DNA from: Desulfovibrio sp. DV
GTDB taxonomy: Bacteria; Desulfobacterota; Desulfovibrionia; Desulfovibrionales; Desulfovibrionaceae
Direction: 5' to 3'
Assembly (NCBI RefSeq): GCF_001936595.1
Contig: NZ_MLBG01000015.1
Span: 1-60,323 of the forward strand
Length of the DNA stretch: 60,323 bases
Position 1 is the stretch's first letter, and each line of letters begins with the position of its first letter. The position numbers were made by a program, and so were the translations under genes. This document shows positions 9,428-17,180 of this stretch, piece by piece. The notes under the pieces are model-generated. The model saw only the letters and a program-made list of their open reading frames with translations. It was not told where the DNA came from and did not search any database.

Positions 9428-9481
9428 CCCCCCAACGAGGGGTCCGGGGGGATCATCCCCCCGGCCGCCGGAGGCATCTTC
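9428..9481 (-). repeat. palindromic element copy 3
   Basis: On the minus strand: purine tract, GCCTCCGGCGGCC, the GGGGGGATGATCCCCCC palindrome, then a CCCCTCGTTGGGG hairpin. It lies 3' of the minus-strand gene ending at 9524 and faces copy 2. Confidence 0.9.
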
Positions 9482-9523
9482 GTTTCCGCTTTCCCGAGTC
9501 CTTCCTCCGCCTCTCCCCAACTG

Positions 9524-9943
9524 TTACTTAAGCGACCCTATCTTGCCGAATTTATTGGATTCAGCCCGATAAAAGACGTTTTCAATGACTTTGTCGTTGC
9601 CGACGTCTTTGTAGTCGATGCGCACGGGGGAGCCGTCTTCTTTGACCTTGCGGAAAAAGTCGCCAATATTTTTAAATTTATCGGACCGCAAGCCGGGATC
9701 GACAACAAAAAAGCCCTGGCTGGTGACGATGGTGAGGACATTTTTGGTTTCCTGGACTTCTTCGACCAGGGCGGTGGTTTTTTTGTATTTTACCGCCAGG
9801 CTGTCTTCGGTGATAAAATCCATGACGTAGTAGGCGGCGACGATAAAAAGCAGAAAGGAAACGAGCAGGAGCACTTTCCCTTTATTCACGGCGAAATCGC
9901 CGATAATTTGCCGCACGCGTTCAAGCTTGGTCGTGTCAATCAT
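9524..9943 (-). CDS. small membrane-anchored protein of unknown function
   Basis: A 139-residue protein I do not recognise. Residues about 22-42 (VLLLVSFLLFIVAAYYVM) form one membrane helix after a charged N-terminus. The remaining ~95 residues are soluble, probably periplasmic, rich in K, V and D, with alternating beta-like stretches. GAGG precedes the ATG. It is the last gene of a minus-strand run with the DJ-1-like protein and the Cys-rich lipoprotein, but 177 bases and a terminator separate it from them. Its coding sequence is lower in GC than its neighbours. Confidence 0.75.
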   Translation of the reverse strand: MIDTTKLERVRQIIGDFAVNKGKVLLLVSFLLFIVAAYYVMDFITEDSLAVKYKKTTALVEEVQETKNVLTIVTSQGFFVVDPGLRSDKFKNIGDFFRKVKEDGSPVRIDYKDVGNDKVIENVFYRAESNKFGKIGSLK

Positions 9944-10030
9944 AGCGCCTCATTGCGCCGGCGGGCTGGTCGGGCCACCGCCGGGCCGGTCATCGCCAAG
10001 GGCTATACCATCGTTGGGCCGGGGAAAAAA

Positions 10031-10077
10031 GGGGGGTCTGCCCGGGGGGATCCGGCAAATCCGCATCCCCCCGGGCA
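10031..10077 (-). terminator. terminator after the DJ-1/PfpI gene
   Basis: On the minus strand a 13-bp stem (10065-10077 with 10039-10051) with a small inner hairpin is followed by CCCCCC and TTTTTT (10025-10036). This fits intrinsic termination for the gene ending at 10121. Confidence 0.65.
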
Positions 10078-10120
10078 TTGTGCGCCAAAGACGGCGCGGG
10101 CCGCCACGGAAAAGTCGTTA

Positions 10121-10687
10121 TCAGGCTTCGATCTTGGTGCCGAGCAGCTCCAAAAACTGGCGTATCCACTGCGGGTGGGCGGGCCAGGCCGGGGCGGTGA
10201 CGATATTGCCGCTGGTGACGGCATTGGTGAAGGTGTCGTTGGGACCGACGTAGGTCGCGCCGGCGCGTTCGATCTCGGGCTGCACCGCAGGGTAGGCCAT
10301 GCACTGGCAGCCGGCGATGACGTCAGCGGCGACGAGCACCTGCTGGCCGTGGCAGACGGCGGCGATGGGTTTTTTGGCCACACCGAAATGTTTGACGATT
10401 TCGATGACGCGGGGATTTAAGCGGATATATTCCGGGGCGCGTCCGCCGGGAACGACCAGGGCGTCGAAGGCCGCCGGGTCAATGGCGTCGAAGTCGGCGT
10501 TGAGCCCGAAATTGTGGCCGGGTTTTTCGCTGTAGGTCTGGTCACCTTCGAAGTCATGAATCGCGGTGCGCACGGTATCGCCGGCTTTTTTGCCCGGGCA
10601 CACGGTGGAGACGTCGTGGCCGACCATGACCAGCATCTGGAAAGGCACCATCACTTCATAGTCTTCAACGTAATCACCAACGAGCAT
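10121..10687 (-). CDS. DJ-1/PfpI-family protein (possible frameshift at start)
   Basis: A class I glutamine amidotransferase-like protein of the DJ-1/PfpI family (deglycase, protease or chaperone members are known). The nucleophile is C112 in [18 protein letters not shown] is also typical. Counted from ATG 10687 it has 188 residues and starts inside the first beta strand ([12 protein letters not shown]). A much better start, ATG 10707 with AAGGAG at the right distance, is one base out of frame. It would read MAVKK and then need one more A in the A6 run at 10693-10698 to continue as ILMLVGD, exactly the family's usual N-terminus. The break is either a sequencing error, slippage or a true mutation. 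Confidence 0.85.
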   Translation of the reverse strand: MLVGDYVEDYEVMVPFQMLVMVGHDVSTVCPGKKAGDTVRTAIHDFEGDQTYSEKPGHNFGLNADFDAIDPAAFDALVVPGGRAPEYIRLNPRVIEIVKHFGVAKKPIAAVCHGQQVLVAADVIAGCQCMAYPAVQPEIERAGATYVGPNDTFTNAVTSGNIVTAPAWPAHPQWIRQFLELLGTKIEA

Positions 10688-10761
10688 GAGAATTTTTTGA
10701 CCGCCATGGGGTACTCCTTGGCTATGCTGTTGTCGTCGTCCCGGGACGACGCAGGGAACAG

Positions 10762-11103
10762 TTATTTCGCACAGTTGCAGCGGTAGAACTTGCGATTGCA
10801 GAAATCGCGGCAGGTATCCCTGGCCGCAGCGATCTTCGCCTTGCACTGGCTGGCCGCGCCGGCTTCCAGGGACGCTGCCCGGTCCTTGCACGCGGCGTAG
10901 CACCCTTCCATATTGTCATAATAGTCGGTGACAACAGCCTGGTACACCTCGCAGACCTTGGCGGCGCAGGCGGCGTCGGCCCCGTACGCATTGCTGCGGC
11001 AGTCGGCCTCAAATTCCTGGGGAACCATGATGGGTTTGGACTGGCCGCAGCCCGTAAGGCCGATACAACCGAGAATGCAAATCAAAATAATGTGACGGAC
11101 CAT
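10762..11103 (-). CDS. cysteine-rich lipoprotein, unknown function
   Basis: A 113-residue exported lipoprotein. The signal peptide [19 protein letters not shown] ends in the lipobox LTGC, so mature residue 1 is a lipidated cysteine. The mature part has about eleven further cysteines, several in CX3C, CX4C and CXC spacing (EGCYAAC, DTCRDFC, YRCNC), suggesting disulfides or metal binding in the periplasm. AGGAG precedes the ATG. It lies upstream of the DJ-1/PfpI gene on the same strand (55-base gap), so co-expression is likely. I do not recognise the family. Confidence 0.78.
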   Translation of the reverse strand: MVRHIILICILGCIGLTGCGQSKPIMVPQEFEADCRSNAYGADAACAAKVCEVYQAVVTDYYDNMEGCYAACKDRAASLEAGAASQCKAKIAAARDTCRDFCNRKFYRCNCAK

Positions 11104-11269
11104 GCCTGCTCCTATGCGCACCACTGCGCGGGTATCGGGATTCGTTAGCAGCATTACCCCCAAGCGGAAGCGGTGACAAGCAGGCAGGCAAGGTCACGCG
11201 GCCCTTGCCTCAATGGGCCAACATTCCTACAACTCCGCCCAGGTTTTGTGACGGAAAACGGACAGTTCT

Positions 11270-13723
11270 GTGCAAACACCAGTACCGCGGCCCGCGCCCG
11301 GGGGAGTGCCGCCCCTGCTCCCCTGGCAACCCTGCCTGCTGGCTTATGCCGCCGGCATTTTGGCCGTGGCTTTTTTCCTGCCGGCACTGTGCGCCTTGCT
11401 CCTGCTGCTTTTGTTTCCGCGCCCCATGGCCGGCAGCCCGCGACCGGCCGCCTTCCTCCTGGCCTTTGCCCTGGGCTTGGGAGCCGGGTTCCTGGCCATG
11501 CCAACGCCCCTGGAGGCCACGCCGGACTGTCTGGCCAAGACGCCCGTGACGGCCACGGGCCGCGTGGCCGAGGTCGATCCCCGGCCGGGCAACCGGCAGG
11601 CCGTTTTGCTCGATGGCGTGCGTCTCACCGGCGGCGAGTGCCGGGATGTCCCCCTGCCCGGCCGGCTGGCCGTCACCATCGACCATCCGGCCTTCGATCC
11701 CGTGCCCGGCGATGTCCTGGCCGTCACCGGCCGGCTGCGCCCGACCAGCGGCTTCGCCAATCCCGGCACCACCGATTTCGCCTTCCTGCGCCGCCTGGAC
11801 GGCGTCTTTTTCCGCACCTTTGCCCGAGGCGACCGCGAGCAGGTCAAACGGCTGTCCCAGGGACACCATGTCCTGGCCTCCTGGCGGCAGGCCCTGCGCG
11901 CCCGGGTCGCCGCCGCCCTGGCCCCGGCCCCGACCCCTGACGCGCCCCGACCCGACACCGCCGCCAATGCCGGACGGGCCATGGTGCCGGCGCTCCTTTT
12001 CGACGACAAATCCGGCTTCACCGAGGACGACCTCGACCTGGTGCGCCGGGCGTCATTGGCCCACACCCTGGCCCTGTCCGGCATGAATGTGGGCTATGTG
12101 GTCGCCCTGGCCACGGCCCTGGTCCTTTGCCTCGGCAAAATCACTCCGAGCGTCTACCTGCACCTTCCCCGGCCGCGCCTGATCGTGCTCGTGGCCGCAC
12201 CCCTGGTGGCAGCCTATTGCTGGATCGGCGGGGCCTCGCCGTCGCTTATGCGGGCCGGCCTCATGTTCGCCGCCTTTGGCCTCATGCTGCTCCTTCGCCG
12301 CGACAAGGCCCTGTTCGACGGCCTGTTTTTGGCCCTGGCCGTCTTTTTGATCGTCTCGCCCCTGGCCGTTTTCAGCGCCAGCCTGCAACTCTCGGCCCTG
12401 GCCGTGGCCGGCATCGCCCTGTTCTGGCCGCCCTTCACCCGCTTCACCCGGCGCATCCCCGGCCAGGGACTCCCCCGCACCGCGCTCGTCTGGACGCTTG
12501 GCGTCCTTTGGACCAGCATCAGCGCCGAAGCAGCCGTCCTGCCGCTGCTCGCCCGGCTCTTTGGCGACTGGCCGTTCAACCCCTGGATCAATCTCCTGTG
12601 GCTGCCGGTCCTCGGCGGCCTGGTCATGCCGCTGGTCCTTGGCGGCGCGGCCCTGGTCGCCGTACCCGGACTGGAACAGGCCGCCGCCCTGCTCCTTCAC
12701 GCCGGGGCCGACTGCTGCGCCTGGCTCATGCGCACCCTGGCCGCCATAGACGCCCAGGGGCTGCTCGTCTCCAACGCCGTCCTGCGCCCCACCTGGCCGG
12801 AACTGCTCGGCTGCTACGGCCTGCTCGCCATCCTGGCCCTGGCCGCCTCCGGCCGCGCCCTGCCCCGCGCCGCCCTGGCCGCAAGCCTCCTCCTGCTCCT
12901 GACGCCAACCACCCTGCGCCTGATCGAAGACAGCCGGCCAGACGTCAGCCTCACCGTCTTCGACGTGGGCCAGGGCCAGTCCGTGGCCGTCACCATCCCC
13001 GGCGGCCGCCGCCTGCTCATCGACGCCGGCGGCCTGTTCGGCAGCTTCGACGTGGGCCGGGCCGTGGTCGGCGCAAGCCTCACCCACGGACGCCCGCCAC
13101 ACATCCATATGGCCTTCGCCAGCCACCCCCACAGCGACCACGTCAAAGGCTTCGTCTCCCTGCTCACCCGCTTCACCGTCGACGCCTGGTACGACAACGG
13201 CGGCACCCCCGAAGGCGAACTGGCCACCCCCATCGCCGCCGCCCTGGCCAAACACGCCATCCCCCAACAGGCCCTGGCCGCAGGCGACACCCTCGACCTC
13301 GACATCGACCATGGCCTTCGCCTCGAAGTCCTCCATCCCGGCCCGGACGACGACCGCAACACCAATAATGGCTCCCTCATCCTGCGCCTGACCCAAAACG
13401 GCCACGGACTGGCGATCTTCCCAGGCGACGCCGAAACCCGCATCCTCCGAAAACTCGCCGCCTCCGGCCGCAATATCCAGGCCGATATCCTCGTCGTTCC
13501 GCACCACGGTTCGTCATCGAGCTTCGCCAAACGCTTCTACACCGCCGTCGCCCCCAAAATCGCCATCGCCAGCGCCGGCGACTCCGGCCCCTACCCGTCC
13601 GGCAAAGTCTTCGACGCCCTGGCCCGCCTCGGCTGCACCACCTACGCCACCAACCGCAACGGCGCTGTCACCGTGCGGGTTGACGGCGAAGGGAACATCG
13701 GCAGGGTGGAGACGCAGCGATGA
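11270..13723 (+). CDS. comEC: ComEC/Rec2-family DNA uptake channel
   Basis: An 817-residue inner-membrane protein with the full ComEC layout. An N-terminal DUF4131-like region (about 1-190) is followed by a Competence multi-helix region containing AHTLALSGMNVGYV (about 215-540), and a C-terminal metallo-beta-lactamase domain (from about 555) with DVGQGQS and the metal motif SHPHSDH. ComEC carries single-stranded DNA across the inner membrane during transformation, and the C-terminal domain is thought to degrade the other strand. The start is GTG with only a poor ribosome binding site. No other competence gene is nearby, so natural transformation is possible but not shown. Confidence 0.93.
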   Translation: MQTPVPRPAPGGVPPLLPWQPCLLAYAAGILAVAFFLPALCALLLLLLFPRPMAGSPRPAAFLLAFALGLGAGFLAMPTPLEATPDCLAKTPVTATGRVAEVDPRPGNRQAVLLDGVRLTGGECRDVPLPGRLAVTIDHPAFDPVPGDVLAVTGRLRPTSGFANPGTTDFAFLRRLDGVFFRTFARGDREQVKRLSQGHHVLASWRQALRARVAAALAPAPTPDAPRPDTAANAGRAMVPALLFDDKSGFTEDDLDLVRRASLAHTLALSGMNVGYVVALATALVLCLGKITPSVYLHLPRPRLIVLVAAPLVAAYCWIGGASPSLMRAGLMFAAFGLMLLLRRDKALFDGLFLALAVFLIVSPLAVFSASLQLSALAVAGIALFWPPFTRFTRRIPGQGLPRTALVWTLGVLWTSISAEAAVLPLLARLFGDWPFNPWINLLWLPVLGGLVMPLVLGGAALVAVPGLEQAAALLLHAGADCCAWLMRTLAAIDAQGLLVSNAVLRPTWPELLGCYGLLAILALAASGRALPRAALAASLLLLLTPTTLRLIEDSRPDVSLTVFDVGQGQSVAVTIPGGRRLLIDAGGLFGSFDVGRAVVGASLTHGRPPHIHMAFASHPHSDHVKGFVSLLTRFTVDAWYDNGGTPEGELATPIAAALAKHAIPQQALAAGDTLDLDIDHGLRLEVLHPGPDDDRNTNNGSLILRLTQNGHGLAIFPGDAETRILRKLAASGRNIQADILVVPHHGSSSSFAKRFYTAVAPKIAIASAGDSGPYPSGKVFDALARLGCTTYATNRNGAVTVRVDGEGNIGRVETQR

Positions 13724-13741
13724 GGACGGGAATGAAGAGCC

Positions 13742-13844
13742 GGGGCGCTGCCCCGGACCCCGCCAGGACGCTGTCCTGGACCTGCCAGGGCGTTGCCCTG
13801 GACCCACCGGGGGGGATCATCCCCCCGGACCCCCTGGATGGGGG
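13742..13844 (+). repeat. palindromic element copy 4 (class III, five hairpins)
   Basis: Nearly identical to copy 2 (two differences in 103 bases). Hairpins at 13742-13754, 13763-13779, 13785-13801, 13807-13828 and 13830-13844. It starts 18 bases after the comEC stop. Confidence 0.92.
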
Positions 13845-13930
13845 CATGGTACGGCCGGGGTGAGGGACCGATGCGAACGCGAAGTGTGGGAGGACTGTTG
13901 GCGCGGGAGCGCTTGGCGGCTGTGCCGCAT

Positions 13931-14004
13931 GGTTTGTCGCAATTGGGGCCGCCGACACTCCCCGCGAAGCGCGGGGAGCACGGCGGCCCCAATTGCGACA
14001 AACC
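13931..14004. repeat. 74-nt nested palindrome, precise insertion relative to the hydG junction
   Basis: Outer arms 13931-13953 and 13982-14004 (23 bp, perfect) enclose a 9-bp inner stem (13958-13966 with 13970-13978, loop AAG). The flanks CCGCAT and GGTTCGCC are contiguous as CCGCATGGTTCGCC at 9208-9221, so these 74 bases are exactly the extra DNA. Confidence 0.92.
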
Positions 14005-14088
14005 GGTTCGCCCGGAAAGGCAGGAAGGCAAGGACGGTGGCAGCTGCTTTGGCTTCACCCTGTCTGGTTGCTCTTTCGCCAACGAAAT

Positions 14089-14142
14089 GCGGCCTTTGGC
14101 CTTTTGCGCAAGGCTTTGATTGCGCAAAAGGCCAAAGGCCGC
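14089..14142. repeat. 23-bp perfect hairpin
   Basis: Arms 14089-14111 and 14120-14142 around the 8-base loop GGCTTTGA. Its flanks AAAT and TGGCGAGTT match those of the 16-base palindrome at 9269-9284, so this hairpin occupies the same slot. Confidence 0.92.
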
Positions 14143-14150
14143 TGGCGAGT

Positions 14151-14223
14151 TCGGGTCTGGATTTCGGGTGTTGGGTCTGGCGCGGCTTCCGCGTCGGACC
14201 CAACACCCGAAATCCAGACCCGA
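14151..14223. repeat. 27-bp perfect hairpin extended by about 8 further pairs
   Basis: Arms 14151-14177 and 14197-14223 are perfect. The 19-base middle also pairs, with two or more G-T wobbles, down to a 3-base loop. It occupies the same slot as the 33-bp hairpin at 9293-9366 (both follow GGCGAGTT) but the arms are different in sequence. Confidence 0.92.
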
Positions 14224-14283
14224 TTCTCTTCGCTCCGCCTTCGGCTCCCGCCGCAGACGACGGCCCCAACCCGCTTACCCAAT

Positions 14284-14345
14284 ACCCCCCCAATCGAGGG
14301 GTCCGGGGGGATCATCCCCCCGGCCGCCGGAGGCATCTTCTGCCT
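14284..14345 (-). repeat. palindromic element copy 5
   Basis: Minus strand: purine tract, GCCTCCGGCGGCC, GGGGGGATGATCCCCCC palindrome and a CCCCTCGATTGGGG hairpin. It is 3' of trpS and faces copy 4. The last ~45 bases match copy 3 closely. Confidence 0.9.
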
Positions 14346-14398
14346 TCGCGCTTCCTCACTTCACTCCATTGCACTCCGCTCCACTCACCCCACTTCAC

Positions 14399-15406
14399 TT
14401 AAAAAACAAAATTCAGCTTCTTCTTCAGCGCATCCAGATTGCGGCTTGCCCGGGCGCGGGCCACGGTATTGCCGGCTTCCAGGAGATCCCAGACGAGGTT
14501 GGGGTCTTTATCGAAGGCTTTGCGGCGGTCGCGGATGGGTTCGAGGAAGGCGTTCATGGATTCGACGAGCAATTTTTTGCAGTCGCCGCAGCCCCAGGTG
14601 GCGTGGGTGCAGCCGTCGATGATTTCGGGCAACCGGGCGGCGTCGGTGAGCAGTTCGTGGTAGGGGAAGAGGTTGCATTCCTTGGGATCGCCGGGGTCGG
14701 TCAGCCGGGCGCGTTTTTCGCAGGTGAGCATGCTCATGACTTTTTTCTTCATGGCATTGGGCTCTTCGGACAGGCCGATGGCGTTGCCGTAGCTTTTGCT
14801 CATTTTGCGGCCGTCGAGACCGGGCAGTTTCGAGTCCGGGGTGAGCAGGGCCTGCGGTTCGACGAAAAAGTTGCCGTAGAGATTATTGGCCCGACGGGCG
14901 ATTTCCCGGGTCAACTCCAGGTGGGGCAGCTGGTCGAGGCCGACGGGCACGAAGGCCGGCTTGTACAGGAGGATATCCGAGGCCATGAGCACGGGATAGC
15001 CGAGGAAACCGTAGGTATTGAGTTCTTTGGCGGCCAATTCCTGAAGCTGGTCTTTGTAGGTGGGGCAGCGTTCCAGCCAGGGCACGGGGGTGGTCATGGA
15101 CAGGAGCAGATGCAGCTCGGCGTGTTCCTTGACCTGGGACTGCTGGAAAATCACGCATTTTTGCGGATCGAGTCCGCCGGCCACCCAGTCTTTGACCAGA
15201 TCGGGCACAAAACCTTTGATGCGTTTGGGATCGGCGTATTCGGTGGTCAGGGCGTGCCAGTCGGCCACGAAGAAGTAGCATTCGTGGCTGTCTTGCAGGT
15301 TGATCCAGTTTTTGAGCACACCGAAGTAGTGGCCGAGGTGCAGGGCTCCGGTGGGGCGCATACCGGAGACGATCCGTTTGTTTTCCTTGGGGGTATTTTC
15401 GCTCAT
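14399..15406 (-). CDS. trpS: tryptophanyl-tRNA synthetase
   Basis: A 335-residue class I aminoacyl-tRNA synthetase that charges tRNA-Trp. The HIGH-type motif is LHLGHYFG near residue 20 and the KMSKS motif is intact (GRKMSKSYGN). The length is normal for bacterial TrpS. It follows the M50 protease gene by 55 bases on the same strand and is probably cotranscribed from the promoter at 16384-16412. No T-box or Trp-codon leader is visible. Element copy 5 lies just behind it. Confidence 0.96.
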   Translation of the reverse strand: MSENTPKENKRIVSGMRPTGALHLGHYFGVLKNWINLQDSHECYFFVADWHALTTEYADPKRIKGFVPDLVKDWVAGGLDPQKCVIFQQSQVKEHAELHLLLSMTTPVPWLERCPTYKDQLQELAAKELNTYGFLGYPVLMASDILLYKPAFVPVGLDQLPHLELTREIARRANNLYGNFFVEPQALLTPDSKLPGLDGRKMSKSYGNAIGLSEEPNAMKKKVMSMLTCEKRARLTDPGDPKECNLFPYHELLTDAARLPEIIDGCTHATWGCGDCKKLLVESMNAFLEPIRDRRKAFDKDPNLVWDLLEAGNTVARARASRNLDALKKKLNFVF

Positions 15407-15461
15407 AATCGATATTCCATTGGGTCGTCGGGGGTATGAAAAAGCGGCGCGGGGCCGCGAC

Positions 15462-16124
15462 CTACAGCAACAGATGGGTGAAATAGCTGACGACCGGCAG
15501 GATGAGCCGGCCGAGGATGCCGGTTACGGCCAGGAGCAGCAGCACAAAAAAGCCCCAGCGGCCAAGCTCCATGTAGCGGTCGGCGAGCTGCGGCGGCAGG
15601 AAGGCGGCCAGCACGTTGCTGCCGTCCAGGGGCGGTATGGGGAGCAGGTTGAAAAAGGCCAGGGCCAGATTGACCTGAACGCCGGCGGCGCAGATGTAAA
15701 GGAGCGGCTCCAGGATGCTGTAGGCGGTCGTACCGGGCATGACGCCCATGGCGGCGTATTCCACGAGGCGGATGACCAGGGAGAAGCCGACGGCCAAAAG
15801 GACGTTCATGGCTGGTCCGGCCAGGGCCACGAGCATCATGCCCCGGGCCGGGTCGCGGAAGTAGCGCGGGTTGACGGGCACGGGTTTGGCCCAGCCGATC
15901 ATGCGGGTGAGCAGGAAGGCCAGGGCACCGAAGGCGTCGAGGTGTTTGATGGGATTAAAGGTCAGTCGGCCGGCCATTTTGGGGGTGGGATCGCCCAGCC
16001 AGTTGGCCACGTAGCCGTGGGCCACCTCATGGAAGGTGACGCCCATGAGCACGGGCACAAGCAGCAGTGCGATCTCCTGAATAGCGCGCGAGATATCTGG
16101 AAACATGGAGATGGCGGCTAGCAC
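15462..16124 (-). CDS. site-2 protease family membrane metalloprotease (M50)
   Basis: A 220-residue polytopic zinc protease of the short M50 group. The HExxH motif is FHEVAHGYV near residue 32 and the second metal ligand is in PPLDGSNVLAA. Several hydrophobic helices span the rest. Substrates of these short enzymes are unknown; relatives cut membrane proteins such as anti-sigma factors. The start is GTG 16124 or, equally possible, ATG 16106 (MFPDIS); neither has a strong ribosome binding site. It lies directly upstream of trpS. Two short leader reading frames precede it. Confidence 0.9.
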   Translation of the reverse strand: MLAAISMFPDISRAIQEIALLLVPVLMGVTFHEVAHGYVANWLGDPTPKMAGRLTFNPIKHLDAFGALAFLLTRMIGWAKPVPVNPRYFRDPARGMMLVALAGPAMNVLLAVGFSLVIRLVEYAAMGVMPGTTAYSILEPLLYICAAGVQVNLALAFFNLLPIPPLDGSNVLAAFLPPQLADRYMELGRWGFFVLLLLAVTGILGRLILPVVSYFTHLLL

Positions 16125-16146
16125 GAACGCCCGGCCGGGGCAAGGG

Positions 16147-16236
16147 CTAAGCCTCGCTGCGCCGATGGCCCGGGCTGTGGGGCTGTCGGGAGTCCGGCCG
16201 GCCGACGGGTGTCGGCGCGGCCGGCCCCGGCTGCAT
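16147..16236 (-). CDS. possible 29-residue leader peptide 2
   Basis: Starts at an ATG that overlaps the TGA of the upstream short frame (TGATG) and ends 23 bases before the protease start. The peptide is rich in Pro, Arg and Gly. No homology is claimed; it may simply be open by chance in GC-rich DNA. Confidence 0.25.
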   Translation of the reverse strand: MQPGPAAPTPVGRPDSRQPHSPGHRRSEA

Positions 16237-16295
16237 CAGGCGGCTGCCGGCGATGCCGGGCAGCGGACCGTGGACTGCCTGTTCATACGATCCAT
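16236..16295 (-). CDS. possible 19-residue leader peptide 1
   Basis: MDRMNRQSTVRC begins this short frame. It has an unusually strong ribosome binding site (GGGAGGGGGAG, then CCA before the ATG) and lies within the transcript expected from the promoter at 16384-16412. Its stop overlaps the next short frame, so translation could pass down to the protease gene. Confidence 0.4.
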   Translation of the reverse strand: MDRMNRQSTVRCPASPAAA

Positions 16296-16383
16296 TGGCT
16301 CCCCCTCCCTGGCAAAGGGGCAAAACGTGTTTCCCGGCCGAATGTCGCGTTCCCAGAAAATTGTCTGCTTTTTACAAATTTAA

Positions 16384-16412
16384 ATAATAAATCTAATCTG
16401 TTGTTTGTTCAA
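16384..16412 (-). promoter_or_regulatory. sigma70-type promoter for the M50-trpS unit
   Basis: On the minus strand TTGAAC (16407-16412), a 17-base spacer and TATTAT (16384-16389) make a near-consensus promoter. Transcription would begin near 16377 and give a leader of about 250 bases. Confidence 0.65.
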
Positions 16413-16441
16413 TCCGCATGACGGAAAGGCCTTACGAGATA

Positions 16442-16819
16442 CTAGGACGCGGCGGCCGTGGCCTTGGCCATGGCCTGGGCCACTTTGGACTTGAGTTCGC
16501 CGAGATCCACGGATTTGACCACGTAGTAGTCGGCGGCGATGGACTTGAGATCGTGTTGGAAACTGTCGTAGGCGGTGCTGAGGATGACCGGGATGGCCTG
16601 ATCCTTGCCGCGAATCTCCTGGAGCAGGTCCAGACCCGAGCGGTTGCCGCCGAGCTTGATGTCCAGGACCACCACATCGGGCGATACCTTTTCCAGAAGC
16701 GGCAGGATGTCGTCCTCGCCGTCCGACACAACCACCTGGTAGCCTTCGCCTTCCAGTTCCTCTTGATAGAGCATCCGGATATGCTTTTCGTCATCGACGA
16801 CCAAGATCTTCCCGCTCAT
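16442..16819 (-). CDS. single-domain CheY-like response regulator
   Basis: A 125-residue stand-alone receiver domain. Acidic residues in VVDDE, phospho-acceptor aspartate in VVVLDIKLGG and the late lysine in VVKSVD are present, although the usual KP is KS. There is no output domain, so it probably acts by protein contact or in a phosphorelay. AAGGAG precedes ATG 16819. It is monocistronic and divergent from the sulfur-carrier gene. No kinase is adjacent. Confidence 0.9.
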   Translation of the reverse strand: MSGKILVVDDEKHIRMLYQEELEGEGYQVVVSDGEDDILPLLEKVSPDVVVLDIKLGGNRSGLDLLQEIRGKDQAIPVILSTAYDSFQHDLKSIAADYYVVKSVDLGELKSKVAQAMAKATAAAS

Positions 16820-16876
16820 AGATAAACTCCTTGCAATGCGACACAAATCGACAGGATAGCTGCCGAACAATTCAAC

Positions 16877-16905
16877 CTTATGCGCAAAACCCTGTGCAGG
16901 GTCAA
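16877..16905 (-). promoter_or_regulatory. candidate promoter for the CheY-like gene
   Basis: Minus strand TTGACC (16900-16905), 17-base spacer, CATAAG (16877-16882), about 58 bases before the start codon. Confidence 0.4.
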
Positions 16906-16964
16906 CCGTTTTCATACCTGGGCTGGCTTGATTCCCAAAGCCGGCCGCGCTACACAGCCGGCCT

Positions 16965-17162
16965 ATGATAACCGTGACCATCGATGGCAAAAAACCACCG
17001 CTGACCTACCCCAAACTCAAGACCGTGCTCCAATTGCTCCACAATCTTAACCTTCGCGTCAATGATGCCCTGATCATCCGCGACGGCGAGTTGCTCACCC
17101 CGGACCGCCACCTGTGGCCCGGCGACGAGATCACCGTGCGCCGGGTCGTCTCCCGAGGCTGA
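16965..17162 (+). CDS. ubiquitin-like sulfur carrier (ThiS/MoaD/TtuB type)
   Basis: A 65-residue beta-grasp protein resembling ThiS, MoaD and TtuB: MITVTIDGK opening, LQLLHNLNLRVNDALIIRDG in the middle and PGDEITVRRVVS near the end. Such proteins carry sulfur as a C-terminal thiocarboxylate on a Gly-Gly tail. Here the protein ends VVSRG, with one glycine only, so the tail is Arg-Gly. The next gene on the strand encodes a TtuA-type tRNA thiolase, the natural acceptor of such a carrier, and no E1-like activating enzyme is nearby. No clear ribosome binding site precedes the ATG; a GCCGGC repeat pair just upstream could fold over it. Confidence 0.85.
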   Translation: MITVTIDGKKPPLTYPKLKTVLQLLHNLNLRVNDALIIRDGELLTPDRHLWPGDEITVRRVVSRG

Positions 17163-17180
17163 CGGTGGCCGGGGCCGTGT

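Larger units (their letters stand above)
16125..16441 (-). other. leader region of the M50-trpS unit
   Basis: A 317-base gap holding a well-formed promoter and two short overlapping reading frames, listed separately. I see no larger gene. The part nearest the protease is GC-rich and could fold, and the far part is AT-rich. Confidence 0.5.

Noticed and set aside
10693-10698. Programmed -1 frameshift in the DJ-1/PfpI gene
   Set aside because: The A6 run lacks a proper slippery heptamer in the right phase, so an error or mutation is a simpler reading. Kept only as a base-level anomaly.
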